In this document: positions 50,034-58,954 of the stretch, piece after piece
Position numbering within the stretch: the first letter of the stretch is position 1
Layout of the letters: every line of letters starts with the position of its first letter
Assembly: GCF_003583365.1 (NCBI RefSeq)
Contig: NZ_QXED01000003.1
Coordinates: 62,001-126,000 of the forward strand
Direction of reading: 5' to 3'
From: Fibrisoma montanum
GTDB taxonomy: Bacteria > Bacteroidota > Bacteroidia > Cytophagales > Spirosomataceae
Length of the DNA: 64,000 bases
The notes under the pieces: generated by a model
The model's database searches: none
What the model was told of the DNA's origin: nothing
The model's input: only the letters and a program-made list of their open reading frames with translations
Made by a program: the position numbers and the translations under genes

Positions 50034-50052
50034 GCATTCACCGTTGGGTGGC

Positions 50053-50060
50053 GTATTTTT
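50053..50060 (+). promoter_or_regulatory. Candidate -7 box for holA
   Basis: TATTTTTG fits TAnnTTTG exactly, 36 bases before the holA start. A -33 box would lie within the end of acpH and is not clear. Confidence 0.4.
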
Positions 50061-50095
50061 GTGGTTCACCGTTGCTTTCCGATTGCCTGTTGCTT

Positions 50096-51130
50096 ATGAT
50101 TGCTGCTGTTGATACCCTGCTGAAAGACATCCGTAACAAACGAATCGCTCCTGTTTACCTGATCCACGGCGACGAGCCGTATTACATCGACCGTATCGCC
50201 GACGAACTCGAAAAAGTGGCTATTCCGGTGGCCGAGCGGGGTTTTAACCAGTTTGTGCTGTTCGGAAAAGATACGGACGTGGGGGCCGTACTGAACTACG
50301 CCCGTCGGTATCCGTTCATGGCTGAGCGGCAACTCGTGTTGGTGAAGGAAGCCCAGCAGCTCGGCGGCATCGGCGATAAATCAGCCCAGACCCTGCTGGA
50401 AGATTACGCGCTGAATCCACTCTCCAGCACCATCCTGATGCTATGCTACGTCAAGGAAGACGGCAAACCTGGTCTCGACGAGCGGAAAGCCTGGGTAAAA
50501 GCATTCGGCCAGAAGGGAAAACTGCTTGGCGTTAAGAAACTCTACGAAAACAAGATTGTAGACTGGGTTGCCGAGTACTGCCACGAGCAGGGCACCAAGG
50601 TGAGTCCAAAAGCCTGCCAGCTCCTGGCCGACCACATCGGCAACGACCTGAAACGACTGGCGGGCGAAATCGACAAAATCCTGCTGAACCTGCACGTTGG
50701 GGAAGAAATCTCGGCCACCACGGTGGAGCGGCTGGTCGGTATCAGCAAGGAGTACAACGTGTTCGAACTACAGAAAGCCCTCGTGCAGCGCGACGTTGTG
50801 AAAGCAAACCGCATTGTCGATTACTTCGCCCGCAATCCAAAAGATAACCCGCTGGTGGTGCTGCTGGCCCAGTTGTTTGGGTACTTCAGCAAGGTCTTGA
50901 TGGTGCAGGCATCGCCCGACCAGAGTGAGAAAGGTGTAGCCTCGCTGTTAGGCGTCAATCCGTTCTTTACCAAAGATTATCTACAGGCCGCCCGTACGTT
51001 TCCGCAGGTGAAAGTGGCTGCCATTATCCACGCCATCCGCCGGGCCGACGCCCTCAGCAAAGGAATTGATGCGCCCACAATGAACGAAGGCGATATTCTG
51101 CGCGAACTGGTATTTGACGTATTACACTAA
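50096..51130 (+). CDS. holA: DNA polymerase III delta subunit
   Basis: Clamp-loader subunit of about 344 residues that opens the sliding clamp. Start at 50096 (Met-Ile-Ala-Ala-Val-Asp-Thr); an upstream frame start lies in the promoter region. Recognised by Pro-Val-Tyr-Leu-Ile-His-Gly-Asp-Glu-Pro-Tyr-Tyr-Ile near the N-terminus, Tyr-Pro-Phe-Met-Ala-Glu-Arg-Gln-Leu-Val-Leu-Val-Lys, Asp-Leu-Lys-Arg-Leu-Ala-Gly-Glu-Ile-Asp-Lys-Ile, and the C-terminal Lys-Gly-Ile-Asp-Ala segment. No Walker motif is expected in delta and none is seen. Confidence 0.92.
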   Translation: MIAAVDTLLKDIRNKRIAPVYLIHGDEPYYIDRIADELEKVAIPVAERGFNQFVLFGKDTDVGAVLNYARRYPFMAERQLVLVKEAQQLGGIGDKSAQTLLEDYALNPLSSTILMLCYVKEDGKPGLDERKAWVKAFGQKGKLLGVKKLYENKIVDWVAEYCHEQGTKVSPKACQLLADHIGNDLKRLAGEIDKILLNLHVGEEISATTVERLVGISKEYNVFELQKALVQRDVVKANRIVDYFARNPKDNPLVVLLAQLFGYFSKVLMVQASPDQSEKGVASLLGVNPFFTKDYLQAARTFPQVKVAAIIHAIRRADALSKGIDAPTMNEGDILRELVFDVLH

Positions 51131-51138
51131 CGCACATC

Positions 51139-51180
51139 AACCGATAGCGGGGACTTCACTGAAACCCTCCGCTATCGGTT
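51139..51180. terminator. Bidirectional hairpin between holA and the response regulator
   Basis: Perfect 12-base arms (AACCGATAGCGG and complement) with an 18-base loop between convergent genes, 8 bases after the holA stop. There is no strong T-run. Confidence 0.65.
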
Positions 51181-51192
51181 AACCCAGCCTGC

Positions 51193-51672
51193 TTAGTTAT
51201 TCGGCAGATCCTGAACGTCGAGGAGCTGAGCCGAAGAAAGCGGTTGATGCCCCAGGCTGTTCCAGTAGGGCCTGAGACAATCAACCGTAGCGCTGGGCTT
51301 GTGATAAACAATCTTTTTGGGCAGGTAAGCCGACGCGCCGAGGGCAAGGCATCGCTCCATGGTCTCTCTCTGTTCCCAGCCTGTCACCACAACAATGGGA
51401 ATGGTCTTATACTCACTGTTCTGTTTCAGAAAAGTAAGCAGTTCAAAACCAGTCAGGAGCGGCATATCCAGGTCCAGCACAAGCAGGTCGGGTAAGCGGC
51501 CATCCAGCAGATGCGTAAGATGAGTCAGTAGTGAAGGGCCATCCTGAAACGTTCGCACGACGGAAGGCCTGTAGTGATGAGAAAGCGCCATCTTAACGAA
51601 CAGACAATCGTCCTGATCATCATCGACAACATAAAATAAAGGAGTGTGTACGGTGGGTACTGAAGCAGTCAT
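51193..51672 (-). CDS. Single-domain response regulator (CheY/Rcp1-like)
   Basis: A 159-residue receiver domain without output domain. Acidic pocket Val-Val-Asp-Asp-Asp-Gln-Asp-Asp, phospho-acceptor Asp in Leu-Val-Leu-Asp-Leu-Asp-Met-Pro, Thr in Val-Val-Thr-Gly and Lys in Leu-Pro-Lys-Lys are intact, so it should be phosphorylated. A C-terminal tail (~130-159) carries Pro-Tyr-Trp-Asn-Ser-Leu. It probably relays signal from a hybrid or cytoplasmic histidine kinase elsewhere. It lies alone, convergent with holA. Confidence 0.9.
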   Translation of the reverse strand: MTASVPTVHTPLFYVVDDDQDDCLFVKMALSHHYRPSVVRTFQDGPSLLTHLTHLLDGRLPDLLVLDLDMPLLTGFELLTFLKQNSEYKTIPIVVVTGWEQRETMERCLALGASAYLPKKIVYHKPSATVDCLRPYWNSLGHQPLSSAQLLDVQDLPNN

Positions 51673-52123
51673 TGCTGTAACTTAACGAAAAGGTATATAC
51701 GTTTGGTGGAAATCGGTCATAGCGTGTTGGATAGTTCAGATTGAGCGGGCAGAGTCGGGGAGTAAATTGATTGGAACAGCGCTACAAATCAACAAGGAAT
51801 CGGGTAAGCCGTACAACATATCCTGTGCTGAAAAGCAGGGCAGGATAGTGCAAGCCTGACCGCCAAACCCTGTCGGTGAAAACAGGAAGCCGATCAAGAT
51901 CGATGCCGTGAAGTCTCATCTGCGAATGAACCGTATGTTAAATGTGCAGGATACGCTGGAAAGGCGTTTACCATAGTATGAGACAAATGTATTGTAAAAT
52001 TAGTAATAACAAATTGTTTGTTCTTATATATATTATTTGGTAACAAAATAATGAACAAAATCGATATAGTCTATAAACTGTAAACTACTCATTCGTGTGC
52101 ACAGGAATGCAAAAAGGGTTTAA
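51673..52123. other. Intergenic region upstream of the response regulator
   Basis: About 450 bases without a convincing gene. The right half (from about 51980) is AT-rich, with homopolymeric A/T steps. No riboswitch or known RNA fold was recognised. It probably holds the response-regulator promoter. Confidence 0.4.
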
Positions 52124-52158
52124 AAGCAAAAGCGCTCATTGATTGGTTCAATGAGCGC
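52124..52158 (-). terminator. Rho-independent terminator of tRNA-Met
   Basis: On the minus strand an 11-bp stem (GCGCTCATTGA and complement, 5-base loop) is followed by TTTTGCTTTT, 8 bases past the tRNA 3' end. Confidence 0.85.
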
Positions 52159-52166
52159 CTGAGTAG

Positions 52167-52240
52167 TAGCGGGGAGCAGGATCGAACTGCCGACCTTAGG
52201 GTTATGAATCCTACGCTCTAACCATCTGAGCTACCCCGCC
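52167..52240 (-). tRNA. tRNA-Met (anticodon CAT)
   Basis: The 74-nt minus-strand cloverleaf has acceptor GGCGGGG/CCCCGCT (first pair G-U), a D-arm with AGCTCAGATGGTTAGAGC, anticodon loop TTCATAA (CAT), and T-arm GGCAG-TTCGATC-CTGCT. The lower pair next to the loop is an A-C mismatch. The G1-U72 pair argues against a typical initiator; elongator Met is likely, but an Ile tRNA with lysidine-modified CAT cannot be excluded. CCA is not encoded. Confidence 0.88.
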
Positions 52241-52291
52241 ATTTTGGTACCACAAAAGTAGGGAAAAATTGACTTGGCACAACATATTGCG

Positions 52292-52323
52292 TTGACTTTC
52301 GCAAAAATTTTCGTTTACCTTTG
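52292..52323 (+). promoter_or_regulatory. Candidate promoter of the START-like gene
   Basis: TTG at 52292, 21 bases, then TACCTTTG at 52316-52323, a perfect -7 box, 27 bases before the start codon. Confidence 0.6.
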
Positions 52324-52349
52324 CTCGAGTACCCTTATCATTTTCTGTT

Positions 52350-52742
52350 ATGGAGAAATACAAATTTGTCGCTGAATATGAACTCCGGGCGTCCCCAAAA
52401 ATGCTGTTTCCCTACATTAGTACCGCGTCTGGCTTATCGCAGTGGTTTGCTAATAAAGTGAATACGTTACCTGAACAGCGATTTGATTTTCAATGGGACA
52501 ACGAAAGCCACATTGCCCGGCAGGTTTCGCTGCGACAGAACAAAGGGGTTCGTTTTGAATTTCTGGATACGACCGATAATGGCTCCGATAACAACTACAT
52601 TGACTTTCGGGTAGACCAGAGCGAATTGACCCAATCTACTTACCTCCGCGTTACCGACTACTCGTCGAACAGCGATGAAGCCGAACTGAAAGACCTCTGG
52701 GACGGTTTACTAGAAAAGCTCCGTGAAATTGTAGGAAGTTAA
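52350..52742 (+). CDS. START-like / SRPBCC domain protein
   Basis: A 130-residue single-domain protein. The N-terminal strand Lys-Phe-Val-Ala-Glu-Tyr-Glu-Leu-Arg-Ala-Ser-Pro and the helix Leu-Phe-Pro-Tyr-Ile-Ser-Thr-Ala-Ser-Gly-Leu-Ser-Gln-Trp-Phe are typical of AHSA1/START-like ligand-binding folds, and the end forms the long C-terminal helix (Leu-Trp-Asp-Gly-Leu-Leu-Glu-Lys-Leu-Arg). Its ligand is unknown. It precedes the LptF/G permease gene by 98 bases in the same direction. Confidence 0.8.
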   Translation: MEKYKFVAEYELRASPKMLFPYISTASGLSQWFANKVNTLPEQRFDFQWDNESHIARQVSLRQNKGVRFEFLDTTDNGSDNNYIDFRVDQSELTQSTYLRVTDYSSNSDEAELKDLWDGLLEKLREIVGS

Positions 52743-52840
52743 AAATTGTTAGATTCCGGGGCTTCTCTGACGGTATCATCACCGGGTTCGTTATGTATTG
52801 AAACGAATGTTTCAGAACAGAGACCACACGGAAGGCTTGA

Positions 52841-54343
52841 ATGAAAAAGATTGATAAATTAATACTGAAGTCGTTTTGGGGGCCATTTGTGCTGACGCTG
52901 GGCGTCGTCATATTCATCTTCCTGATGCGACTTCTGATGTTTTACATTGACGAGTTCGTCTCCAAAGACCTCGATCTGGCCACCTTCGGCCGCCTGCTCT
53001 TCTACTTTGCGCTCCTGACGATTCCAACGGCCCTGCCGCTGGCTGTGCTGTTGTCGTCGCTGATGACGTTCGGGAACCTGGGGGAATTTTTCGAACTGAC
53101 GGCCATGAAAAGTGCCGGCATCTCGCTGACCCGGGCCATGCGCCCGTTGTTGCTGGCTGCGGTTATCATCAGCGGGTTTTCATTCTGGTTTAACAACAGC
53201 GTATCGCCCTGGGCCAACCTGAAGGGATATAGTTTGCTGTACGATATCAAAACAGCCAAGGCAACGCTCAACCTGAAGGAGGGCATTTTCTACAATGACC
53301 TGCCCGGCTATAGTATTAAGGTCGACAGAAAGGAAAAAGACGGCAGAACGCTGCGGGGCCTAGTAATCTACAAGCACTCGACCAGCGGTATTGAAACCGG
53401 CAACCGTGAGATTATTCTGGCCGATTCCGGCCGGATGTATACCGATAAGGATCGTAGCTACCTGGTTTTCGAACTGTTCAACGGTAATGATTATCAGGAG
53501 TATAACGACAACAGTTCAGTGAACTACGCCAGCAATCCCTCCGCCAAAGGTGGCCCGTTTGTCCGAAATGGCTTTCGGGATTATCGGCTGGTGATCAGTC
53601 TGGAATCGTTTGGCATCAAACGAACCGACGAAAACCAGTTTCAATACCACGAATACATGAAGGACCTCAGCGAGCTTAAAACGCTGACCGATTCGCTGCG
53701 TAAAGATTTCAAAAACACCAGTCTGAGCATTGCCAGTACCTCCCGGCAGTATTATAACTATCAGTTCAAGAACGACCCGGTTGGCAGTGCAAAACCGGTC
53801 AGGGAAGGTAAATGGGTCGATTCATTGCTCAGAAAGCAAAAGGTACGTACCCCGGAGCTGGCCCAGACGGCCCTGAGTCAGGCCCAGAATATTCTGTCGT
53901 ATACGTCGTCGAACATTACGTACCTCGCTGAAAAGCAGAAGACCGTATGGCGGTATCAACTGGAGACTCATCATAAGTTCACCCAGGCGATTTCCGTCTT
54001 TGTTATGTTCCTGATCGGTGCGTCGATGGGAGCCATCATCAAAAAAGGCGGGTTTGGACTGCCGGTGCTGGTGTCGATTGTCTTTTTCATTTTCCTGTAC
54101 GTCCTGACGCTGACCGGTGATAAATACGCGAAAGATGGACTGCTCTGGGTGCCGGCAGGGGCCTGGATGGCCAATCTGGTGCTGTTTCCGGTCGGGTTGT
54201 ATCTGATGCGGCAGGCCCGGCACGATTCGCGGCTCTTCGATAAGGATGTATACATTATTGCCTGGGAGCGGCTGAAGAAAAAGTGGCAGAGCGCCCGCAG
54301 CAAACCAACCGTTCAGACGGGGCAACCCGCCGAAATGTTGTAA
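52841..54343 (+). CDS. LptF/LptG-family permease (YjgP/YjgQ)
   Basis: Inner-membrane protein of 500 residues of the LPS-export ABC transporter. Three membrane helices lie in the first ~115 residues (the first at ~15-37), a large periplasmic beta-jellyroll fills ~130-370, and three helices follow (~385-465). Family pieces are Ser-Phe-Trp-Gly-Pro-Phe near the start, Ala-Leu-Pro-Leu-Ala-Val-Leu-Leu-Ser-Ser-Leu-Met-Thr-Phe-Gly-Asn-Leu and Glu-Phe-Phe-Glu-Leu-Thr-Ala-Met-Lys-Ser-Ala-Gly-Ile-Ser, the segment that contacts LptB. Longer than E. coli LptF/G (~360 residues), as usual in Bacteroidota. Confidence 0.92.
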   Translation: MKKIDKLILKSFWGPFVLTLGVVIFIFLMRLLMFYIDEFVSKDLDLATFGRLLFYFALLTIPTALPLAVLLSSLMTFGNLGEFFELTAMKSAGISLTRAMRPLLLAAVIISGFSFWFNNSVSPWANLKGYSLLYDIKTAKATLNLKEGIFYNDLPGYSIKVDRKEKDGRTLRGLVIYKHSTSGIETGNREIILADSGRMYTDKDRSYLVFELFNGNDYQEYNDNSSVNYASNPSAKGGPFVRNGFRDYRLVISLESFGIKRTDENQFQYHEYMKDLSELKTLTDSLRKDFKNTSLSIASTSRQYYNYQFKNDPVGSAKPVREGKWVDSLLRKQKVRTPELAQTALSQAQNILSYTSSNITYLAEKQKTVWRYQLETHHKFTQAISVFVMFLIGASMGAIIKKGGFGLPVLVSIVFFIFLYVLTLTGDKYAKDGLLWVPAGAWMANLVLFPVGLYLMRQARHDSRLFDKDVYIIAWERLKKKWQSARSKPTVQTGQPAEML

Positions 54344-54381
54344 AATATAGTTGTTCCGGCCCCAAATTATTGGATTTTTCG

Positions 54382-54389
54382 TATCTTTG
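54382..54389 (+). promoter_or_regulatory. Candidate -7 box of rpsO
   Basis: TATCTTTG, a perfect TAnnTTTG match, 39 bases before the rpsO start. No clear -33 box was seen. Confidence 0.5.
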
Positions 54390-54428
54390 CACCCGAAATA
54401 AAATTCCGATTATTAACGCTGTCTGAAG

Positions 54429-54704
54429 ATGTATCTAACGACCGAAAAAAAGCAGGAGATTTTCTCCACCCAAGGTCACGCCAAAACTGCCGGTGATACC
54501 GGCTCGGCCGAATCCCAGATTGCGCTGTTCACGTACCGGATTAATCACTTGACGGAGCACCTCAAGGTCCACAAGCACGATTACAGCACCCGCCTGGGAC
54601 TGCTGAAACTGGTTGGTAAGCGCAGACGTCTGTTGAATTACCTGATGAAAAAAGACATCAGTCGCTACCGGGCCGTGCTGGCCGAACTGGGCCTCCGGAA
54701 ATAA
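54429..54704 (+). CDS. rpsO: 30S ribosomal protein S15
   Basis: A 91-residue S15 with the conserved [10 protein letters not shown], His-Leu-Thr-Glu-His-Leu-Lys-x-His-Lys-x-Asp and Arg-Arg-Leu-Leu-Asn-Tyr-Leu segments that bind the central domain of 16S rRNA. It lies just upstream of pnp, the classical order, with a terminator in between. Autoregulation of S15 through its leader is known in other bacteria; the leader here is short. Confidence 0.98.
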   Translation: MYLTTEKKQEIFSTQGHAKTAGDTGSAESQIALFTYRINHLTEHLKVHKHDYSTRLGLLKLVGKRRRLLNYLMKKDISRYRAVLAELGLRK

Positions 54705-54722
54705 ACGGACCATCTAAGCAAA

Positions 54723-54756
54723 AGGGAATCTGCTTATCAGTAGATTCCCTCATTTT
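54723..54756 (+). terminator. rpsO terminator
   Basis: A 9-bp stem (AGGGAATCT and complement) with a 10-base loop and a following CATTTTT run, 18 bases after the rpsO stop. Read-through into pnp is possible, as in E. coli. Confidence 0.75.
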
Positions 54757-54842
54757 TATCTTTTCATACTGAAGCGGTGTAAGCGGTCGGAGAAAGAAAG
54801 TAAACGAGGCTAAAGCTGTTGAGGGCGTTTTCAAACTGTTGT

Positions 54843-56984
54843 ATGTTTCAAATCACCACGCAAGTAGTTGCACTTCCTGATGGTCGTGAGATTACTATCG
54901 AAACCGGCAAAATGGCCCGCCAGGCCGACGGTGCGGTAGTTGTCAGACTGGGGAACACCATGTTGCTGGCCACCGTCGTGTCGGCCAAAGAAGCCAAAGA
55001 GGGCGTTGATTTCCTGCCTCTCTCGGTTGATTACCAGGAAAAATTTGCCGCTGCCGGTCGAATCCCGGGCAGCTTCCAACGGCGGGAGGGCAAACTGTCC
55101 GACCACGAAGTGCTGATCAGCCGCCTGGTAGACCGGGCGCTGCGGCCTATCTTCCCCGAAGATTATCACGCGGATACCCAGGTTATGATCACGATGATCT
55201 CAGCCGATTCCGAAGTGCTGCCTGACCAACTGGCGGCTCTGGCGGCTTCGTCGGCGCTGGCCGTATCTGATATTCCGTTCAACGGCCCGATTTCTGAAGT
55301 TCGGGTGGCTAAAATTGACGGTCAATACGTAATTAATCCCAAAACCTCAGAACTGGAACGGGCGACGCTGGACCTGATTGTTGGTGCCACAGAGCGCGAC
55401 ATCTGTATGGTGGAGGGCGAAATGAGCGAGTGCTCGGAAGCTGAGGTGGTTGAAGCGCTCAAAGCCGCGCACGATGCTATCAAACAGCACTGCCAGGCCC
55501 AAAAGGAACTGGAAGCCAAGGTTGGAAAAACTGAAAAACGCCAGTATAGCCACGAAACGCACGACGAAGAACTCCGGGCGGCTGTTCGGGCCTACTGTTA
55601 CGATAAAATTTACGAAGTAGCCCGCCGGAAGAACGCCAGCAAAAAAGGGCGGGCGGAGGCTTTCCGGGCGGTGCGGGATGAATACGTAGCTACGTTCCCC
55701 GAGGGCTCGGTGGTTAACCTGGATCTGGTAAAGCGCTACTTCCACGATCTGGAGTGGGAAGCGTCGCGCCGGTTGGTACTCGACGAGCGGTATCGTCTGG
55801 ATGGCCGCGAGCTCGACCAGATTCGTCAGATCTCGTGCGAAGCCGATTTCCTGCCGATGGCACACGGATCGGCTTTGTTCACGCGGGGGGAAACCCAGTC
55901 GCTGACGACCGTAACGCTCGGTACGAAAATGGACGAGCAGATTGTTGACCAGCCCTTGTTGCAGGGATACAACAAGTTTCTGCTGCATTATAACTTTCCG
56001 GCGTTTTCAACCGGCGAGGTGAAGCCTAACCGCGGACCTGGTCGCCGGGAAATCGGGCACGGTAATCTGGCCCACCGGGCACTGAAGAAAGTTATGCCGC
56101 CCGATTCGGAAAATCCGTATACAATTCGGGTGGTATCCGACATCCTGGAATCCAACGGATCGTCGTCAATGGCGACCGTCTGTGCCGGTACGCTGGCCCT
56201 GATGGATGCCGGCGTGAAGATCAAAGCTCCGGTTGCCGGTATTGCCATGGGTCTGATCACCGACACTGAACCCGGTTCGGATAAGTACGCGGTGCTGTCG
56301 GATATCCTCGGGGACGAAGATCACCTGGGCGACATGGACTTTAAGGTAACGGGTACCGAAAACGGTATCACGGCCTGCCAGATGGATATGAAAGTCAACG
56401 GCTTATCGTTCGAGGTACTGACCCAGGCGTTGGAGCAGGCCCGGGCCGGTCGTCTGCATATCCTGGGCGAAATGAAGAAGGCTATGTCGGACGTTCGCGC
56501 CGATCTGAAGCCGCACGCTCCACGGGCCGTGGTGATCAAGATCGACCAGAGCCAGATCGGTGCCGTTATCGGACCGGGTGGTAAAGTGGTGCAGGATATC
56601 CAGAAGGACTCAGGCGCTACGGTGGTCATCGACGAGCACGACAATGCCGGTTGGGTGAGCATCTTCGCGACCAACAAAGACAGCATGGACAAGGCCGTAC
56701 GTCGGGTGAAAGGCATCGTTGCCGTACCGGAAGTAGGCGAGGTATACGACGGGGTTGTGAAGACCATTCAGCCGTTCGGGGCCTTCATCGAGTTCATGCC
56801 TGGTAAGGATGGATTATTGCACATTTCCGAGATCAAGTGGGAGCGGCTCGAGACCATGGATGGGGTGCTGGAAGTTGGCGAAGAAGTACGGGTAAAACTG
56901 ATTGACATCGATAAAAAGACTGGAAAATACCGTCTGTCGCGTAAAGTATTGCTGCCGAAGCCAGAGAACAAAAAAGCGGAGTGA
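54843..56984 (+). CDS. pnp: Polyribonucleotide nucleotidyltransferase (PNPase)
   Basis: Phosphorolytic 3'-5' exoribonuclease of about 713 residues. Start at 54843 (Met-Phe-Gln-Ile-Thr-Thr-Gln); an upstream in-frame start at 54819 adds eight unlike residues. Two RNase PH domains (Phe-Leu-Pro-Leu-Ser-Val-Asp-Tyr, [11 protein letters not shown]; second with Phe-Thr-Arg-Gly-Glu-Thr-Gln and Gly-Arg-Arg-Glu-Ile-Gly-His-Gly) are joined by a helical linker. A KH domain (Ile-Gly-Pro-Gly-Gly-Lys) and an S1 domain (Gly-Ala-Phe-Ile-Glu-Phe, Leu-Leu-His-Ile-Ser-Glu) complete it. Confidence 0.98.
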   Translation: MFQITTQVVALPDGREITIETGKMARQADGAVVVRLGNTMLLATVVSAKEAKEGVDFLPLSVDYQEKFAAAGRIPGSFQRREGKLSDHEVLISRLVDRALRPIFPEDYHADTQVMITMISADSEVLPDQLAALAASSALAVSDIPFNGPISEVRVAKIDGQYVINPKTSELERATLDLIVGATERDICMVEGEMSECSEAEVVEALKAAHDAIKQHCQAQKELEAKVGKTEKRQYSHETHDEELRAAVRAYCYDKIYEVARRKNASKKGRAEAFRAVRDEYVATFPEGSVVNLDLVKRYFHDLEWEASRRLVLDERYRLDGRELDQIRQISCEADFLPMAHGSALFTRGETQSLTTVTLGTKMDEQIVDQPLLQGYNKFLLHYNFPAFSTGEVKPNRGPGRREIGHGNLAHRALKKVMPPDSENPYTIRVVSDILESNGSSSMATVCAGTLALMDAGVKIKAPVAGIAMGLITDTEPGSDKYAVLSDILGDEDHLGDMDFKVTGTENGITACQMDMKVNGLSFEVLTQALEQARAGRLHILGEMKKAMSDVRADLKPHAPRAVVIKIDQSQIGAVIGPGGKVVQDIQKDSGATVVIDEHDNAGWVSIFATNKDSMDKAVRRVKGIVAVPEVGEVYDGVVKTIQPFGAFIEFMPGKDGLLHISEIKWERLETMDGVLEVGEEVRVKLIDIDKKTGKYRLSRKVLLPKPENKKAE

Positions 56985-57056
56985 TTTGTTACTTTTTTGT
57001 GTAATGCAACGTCATAACAAAGCGTTATATAGCCACCCGCACGGGGACAAAGTAAT

Positions 57057-57920
57057 ATGAGACAGCTAAAAATTTCCAAACAGATTACCAACCGCGAGAG
57101 TCAGTCGTTAGACAAGTACTTGCAGGAAATTGGTAAGGTGGACCTGCTCACGCCCGATGAGGAAGTGACGCTGGCCCAGAAGATTCGTGAAGGCGACCAA
57201 CTGTCGCTGGAGCGATTGACCAAAGCCAACCTGCGCTTCGTGGTGTCGGTGGCTAAGCAGTATCAAAACCAGGGGTTGTCGTTAGGTGATTTGATCAACG
57301 AAGGCAACCTGGGTCTGATTAAAGCCGCTCAGCGGTTCGACGAAACCCGCGGTTTTAAGTTTATCTCCTACGCTGTGTGGTGGATTCGCCAGTCGATTCT
57401 GCAGGCTCTGGCCGAGCAGTCCCGAATTGTCCGTCTGCCGCTCAACCGTGTCGGTTCACTGAACAAGATTTCGAAGACGTTCTCTGATCTGGAGCAGAAG
57501 TTCGAACGGGAGCCGTCGCCGGAAGAACTGGCCGCGGTGCTGGAGATTTCGGCCGCCGAAGTAGTGGATACCCTGAAAATTTCGGGTCGTCACGTATCGA
57601 TGGATGCACCGTTTGTGCAGGGTGAAGAAAACAGCCTGCTCGACGTGCTTGAAAACGACGGGGAAGATAAGCCGGACTCGGGTCTGATCAACGATTCGCT
57701 GCGCAAAGAAGTACAACGGGCGCTCTCGACGCTGACCCAGCGCGAAGCCGATGTGATTACACTGTACTTCGGTCTGAACGGCGAACATGCGATGACACTC
57801 GAAGAAATCGGTGAGAAGTTTAACCTGACCCGCGAACGCGTCCGGCAGATTAAAGAGAAAGCCATTCGTCGGCTCCGCCATACATCACGCTCTAAAGCGT
57901 TGAAAACATATCTCGGTTAA
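57057..57920 (+). CDS. rpoD: Primary RNA polymerase sigma factor
   Basis: Sigma-70 of 287 residues, the short form typical of Bacteroidota, lacking region 1.1 and the large non-conserved insert. Region 1.2 ([10 protein letters not shown]), region 2 ([10 protein letters not shown], [11 protein letters not shown]), region 3 and region 4 (Thr-Leu-Glu-Glu-Ile-Gly...Thr-Arg-Glu-Arg-Val-Arg-Gln-Ile) are all present. This factor reads the TTTG/TAnnTTTG promoters noted in this window. It follows pnp by 72 bases and ends in a strong terminator. Confidence 0.97.
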   Translation: MRQLKISKQITNRESQSLDKYLQEIGKVDLLTPDEEVTLAQKIREGDQLSLERLTKANLRFVVSVAKQYQNQGLSLGDLINEGNLGLIKAAQRFDETRGFKFISYAVWWIRQSILQALAEQSRIVRLPLNRVGSLNKISKTFSDLEQKFEREPSPEELAAVLEISAAEVVDTLKISGRHVSMDAPFVQGEENSLLDVLENDGEDKPDSGLINDSLRKEVQRALSTLTQREADVITLYFGLNGEHAMTLEEIGEKFNLTRERVRQIKEKAIRRLRHTSRSKALKTYLG

Positions 57921-57942
57921 GAAACCGAAACCCATTGCACCA

Positions 57943-57974
57943 GAAACCCGCTGAATCAGCGGGTTTCTTTTTTT
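57943..57974 (+). terminator. rpoD terminator
   Basis: Inverted repeat GAAACCCGCTGA / TCAGCGGGTTTC with a run of T, 22 bases after the stop. Confidence 0.88.
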
Positions 57975-57988
57975 GCTGTCTGGACCGG

Positions 57989-58924
57989 CTATCGTTTCAG
58001 TACGACGTTCCGAATGGATTTGTTGTAGGCCGCAAAGCAGCCGAGTCCATCCTTGATGTTGCTGGGAATAATAACGGGTTCGGCAAAGGGGTTCCCGTCG
58101 TAGCGGGCGGCTAGTTCGGCAGCGGTATGATAGCGGTAATACGCTTCATCAACGTGCAGAAGTACAGCCGTTACCGTGGCTCTAGCGTAGTAATCGCGGA
58201 AAACGGTGTTGGGCGTACTCCTGGCTTTGTCGGTCGAATCTGCGCGGAGGGCTCCCCATTCGGAGGTTAGTACCGAGCCGTCCCGGAGGTCGTCGCTGAC
58301 TAGGCCACTCAGATTGGTTGATGTACCAAACGGAATCGGGGCTCTGACCGGCCGTTGCCGGGCTTTTTCGGCCGAAGAACACGTACCGCAACTGCGCAGA
58401 TAGACGAACGCTCCGATGGGCTGGTAAAAATTTTTCGTGCGGGGAGGGTCCTGCCAGGCGAGCCGTACCAGATACTGTTTATTGCCGTTGACTTCCTCCA
58501 GGGAATCTAATGATACGGTTTGCACCGGTACGGCCGGGGGAACTGTGCAGCTCCCGCTAACCCGCAGACCGTCGGGCGTCTGCACCGTTAAGGTATACGT
58601 CTGACCACTGCGGATCGGCAGACGAGCCGGATCGGCCTGGTACTGCTGATGGGTGGTGTTATAAACCAGCGTGAGTGAGCGGCCGGCATTGGTCAGGGTC
58701 ACCCGGGCGTTGGTGACCAGGCCACTGGTTGCATTATACGGGTCCTGAATGGGTCGGGTCCGGTTCACTTTTACGGTCAGCACCGTATCCTGCGGAGAGA
58801 TGAAGGCTGCTACAATCAGTTTGTTTGGCTGTTGGGTGAGTCCATCCAGATCCACCTCCTGACGGAGGTTCTGGCAGCCGGTCAGCGTAAGGAAACCAAT
58901 ACTACACCACAAGGTCGTATTCAT
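57989..58924 (-). CDS. DUF4249 lipoprotein
   Basis: A 311-residue exported lipoprotein (lipobox Leu-Thr-Leu-Thr-Gly-Cys17) of the DUF4249 family: Leu-Ile-Val-Ala-Ala-Phe-Ile-Ser-Pro-Gln-Asp near residue 36, an Ig-like part with Ala-Arg-Val-Thr-Leu-Thr-Asn-Ala, and Pro-Ser-Asn-Ile-Lys-Asp-Gly-Leu-Gly-Cys-Phe near the end. DUF4249 proteins are regularly encoded with a TonB-dependent receptor, here 30 bases upstream, and probably help it bind or present substrate. The ligand is unknown. Confidence 0.88.
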   Translation of the reverse strand: MNTTLWCSIGFLTLTGCQNLRQEVDLDGLTQQPNKLIVAAFISPQDTVLTVKVNRTRPIQDPYNATSGLVTNARVTLTNAGRSLTLVYNTTHQQYQADPARLPIRSGQTYTLTVQTPDGLRVSGSCTVPPAVPVQTVSLDSLEEVNGNKQYLVRLAWQDPPRTKNFYQPIGAFVYLRSCGTCSSAEKARQRPVRAPIPFGTSTNLSGLVSDDLRDGSVLTSEWGALRADSTDKARSTPNTVFRDYYARATVTAVLLHVDEAYYRYHTAAELAARYDGNPFAEPVIIPSNIKDGLGCFAAYNKSIRNVVLKR

Positions 58925-58954
58925 AAAAACTGGGTCCAGACGTTACATAAGGCC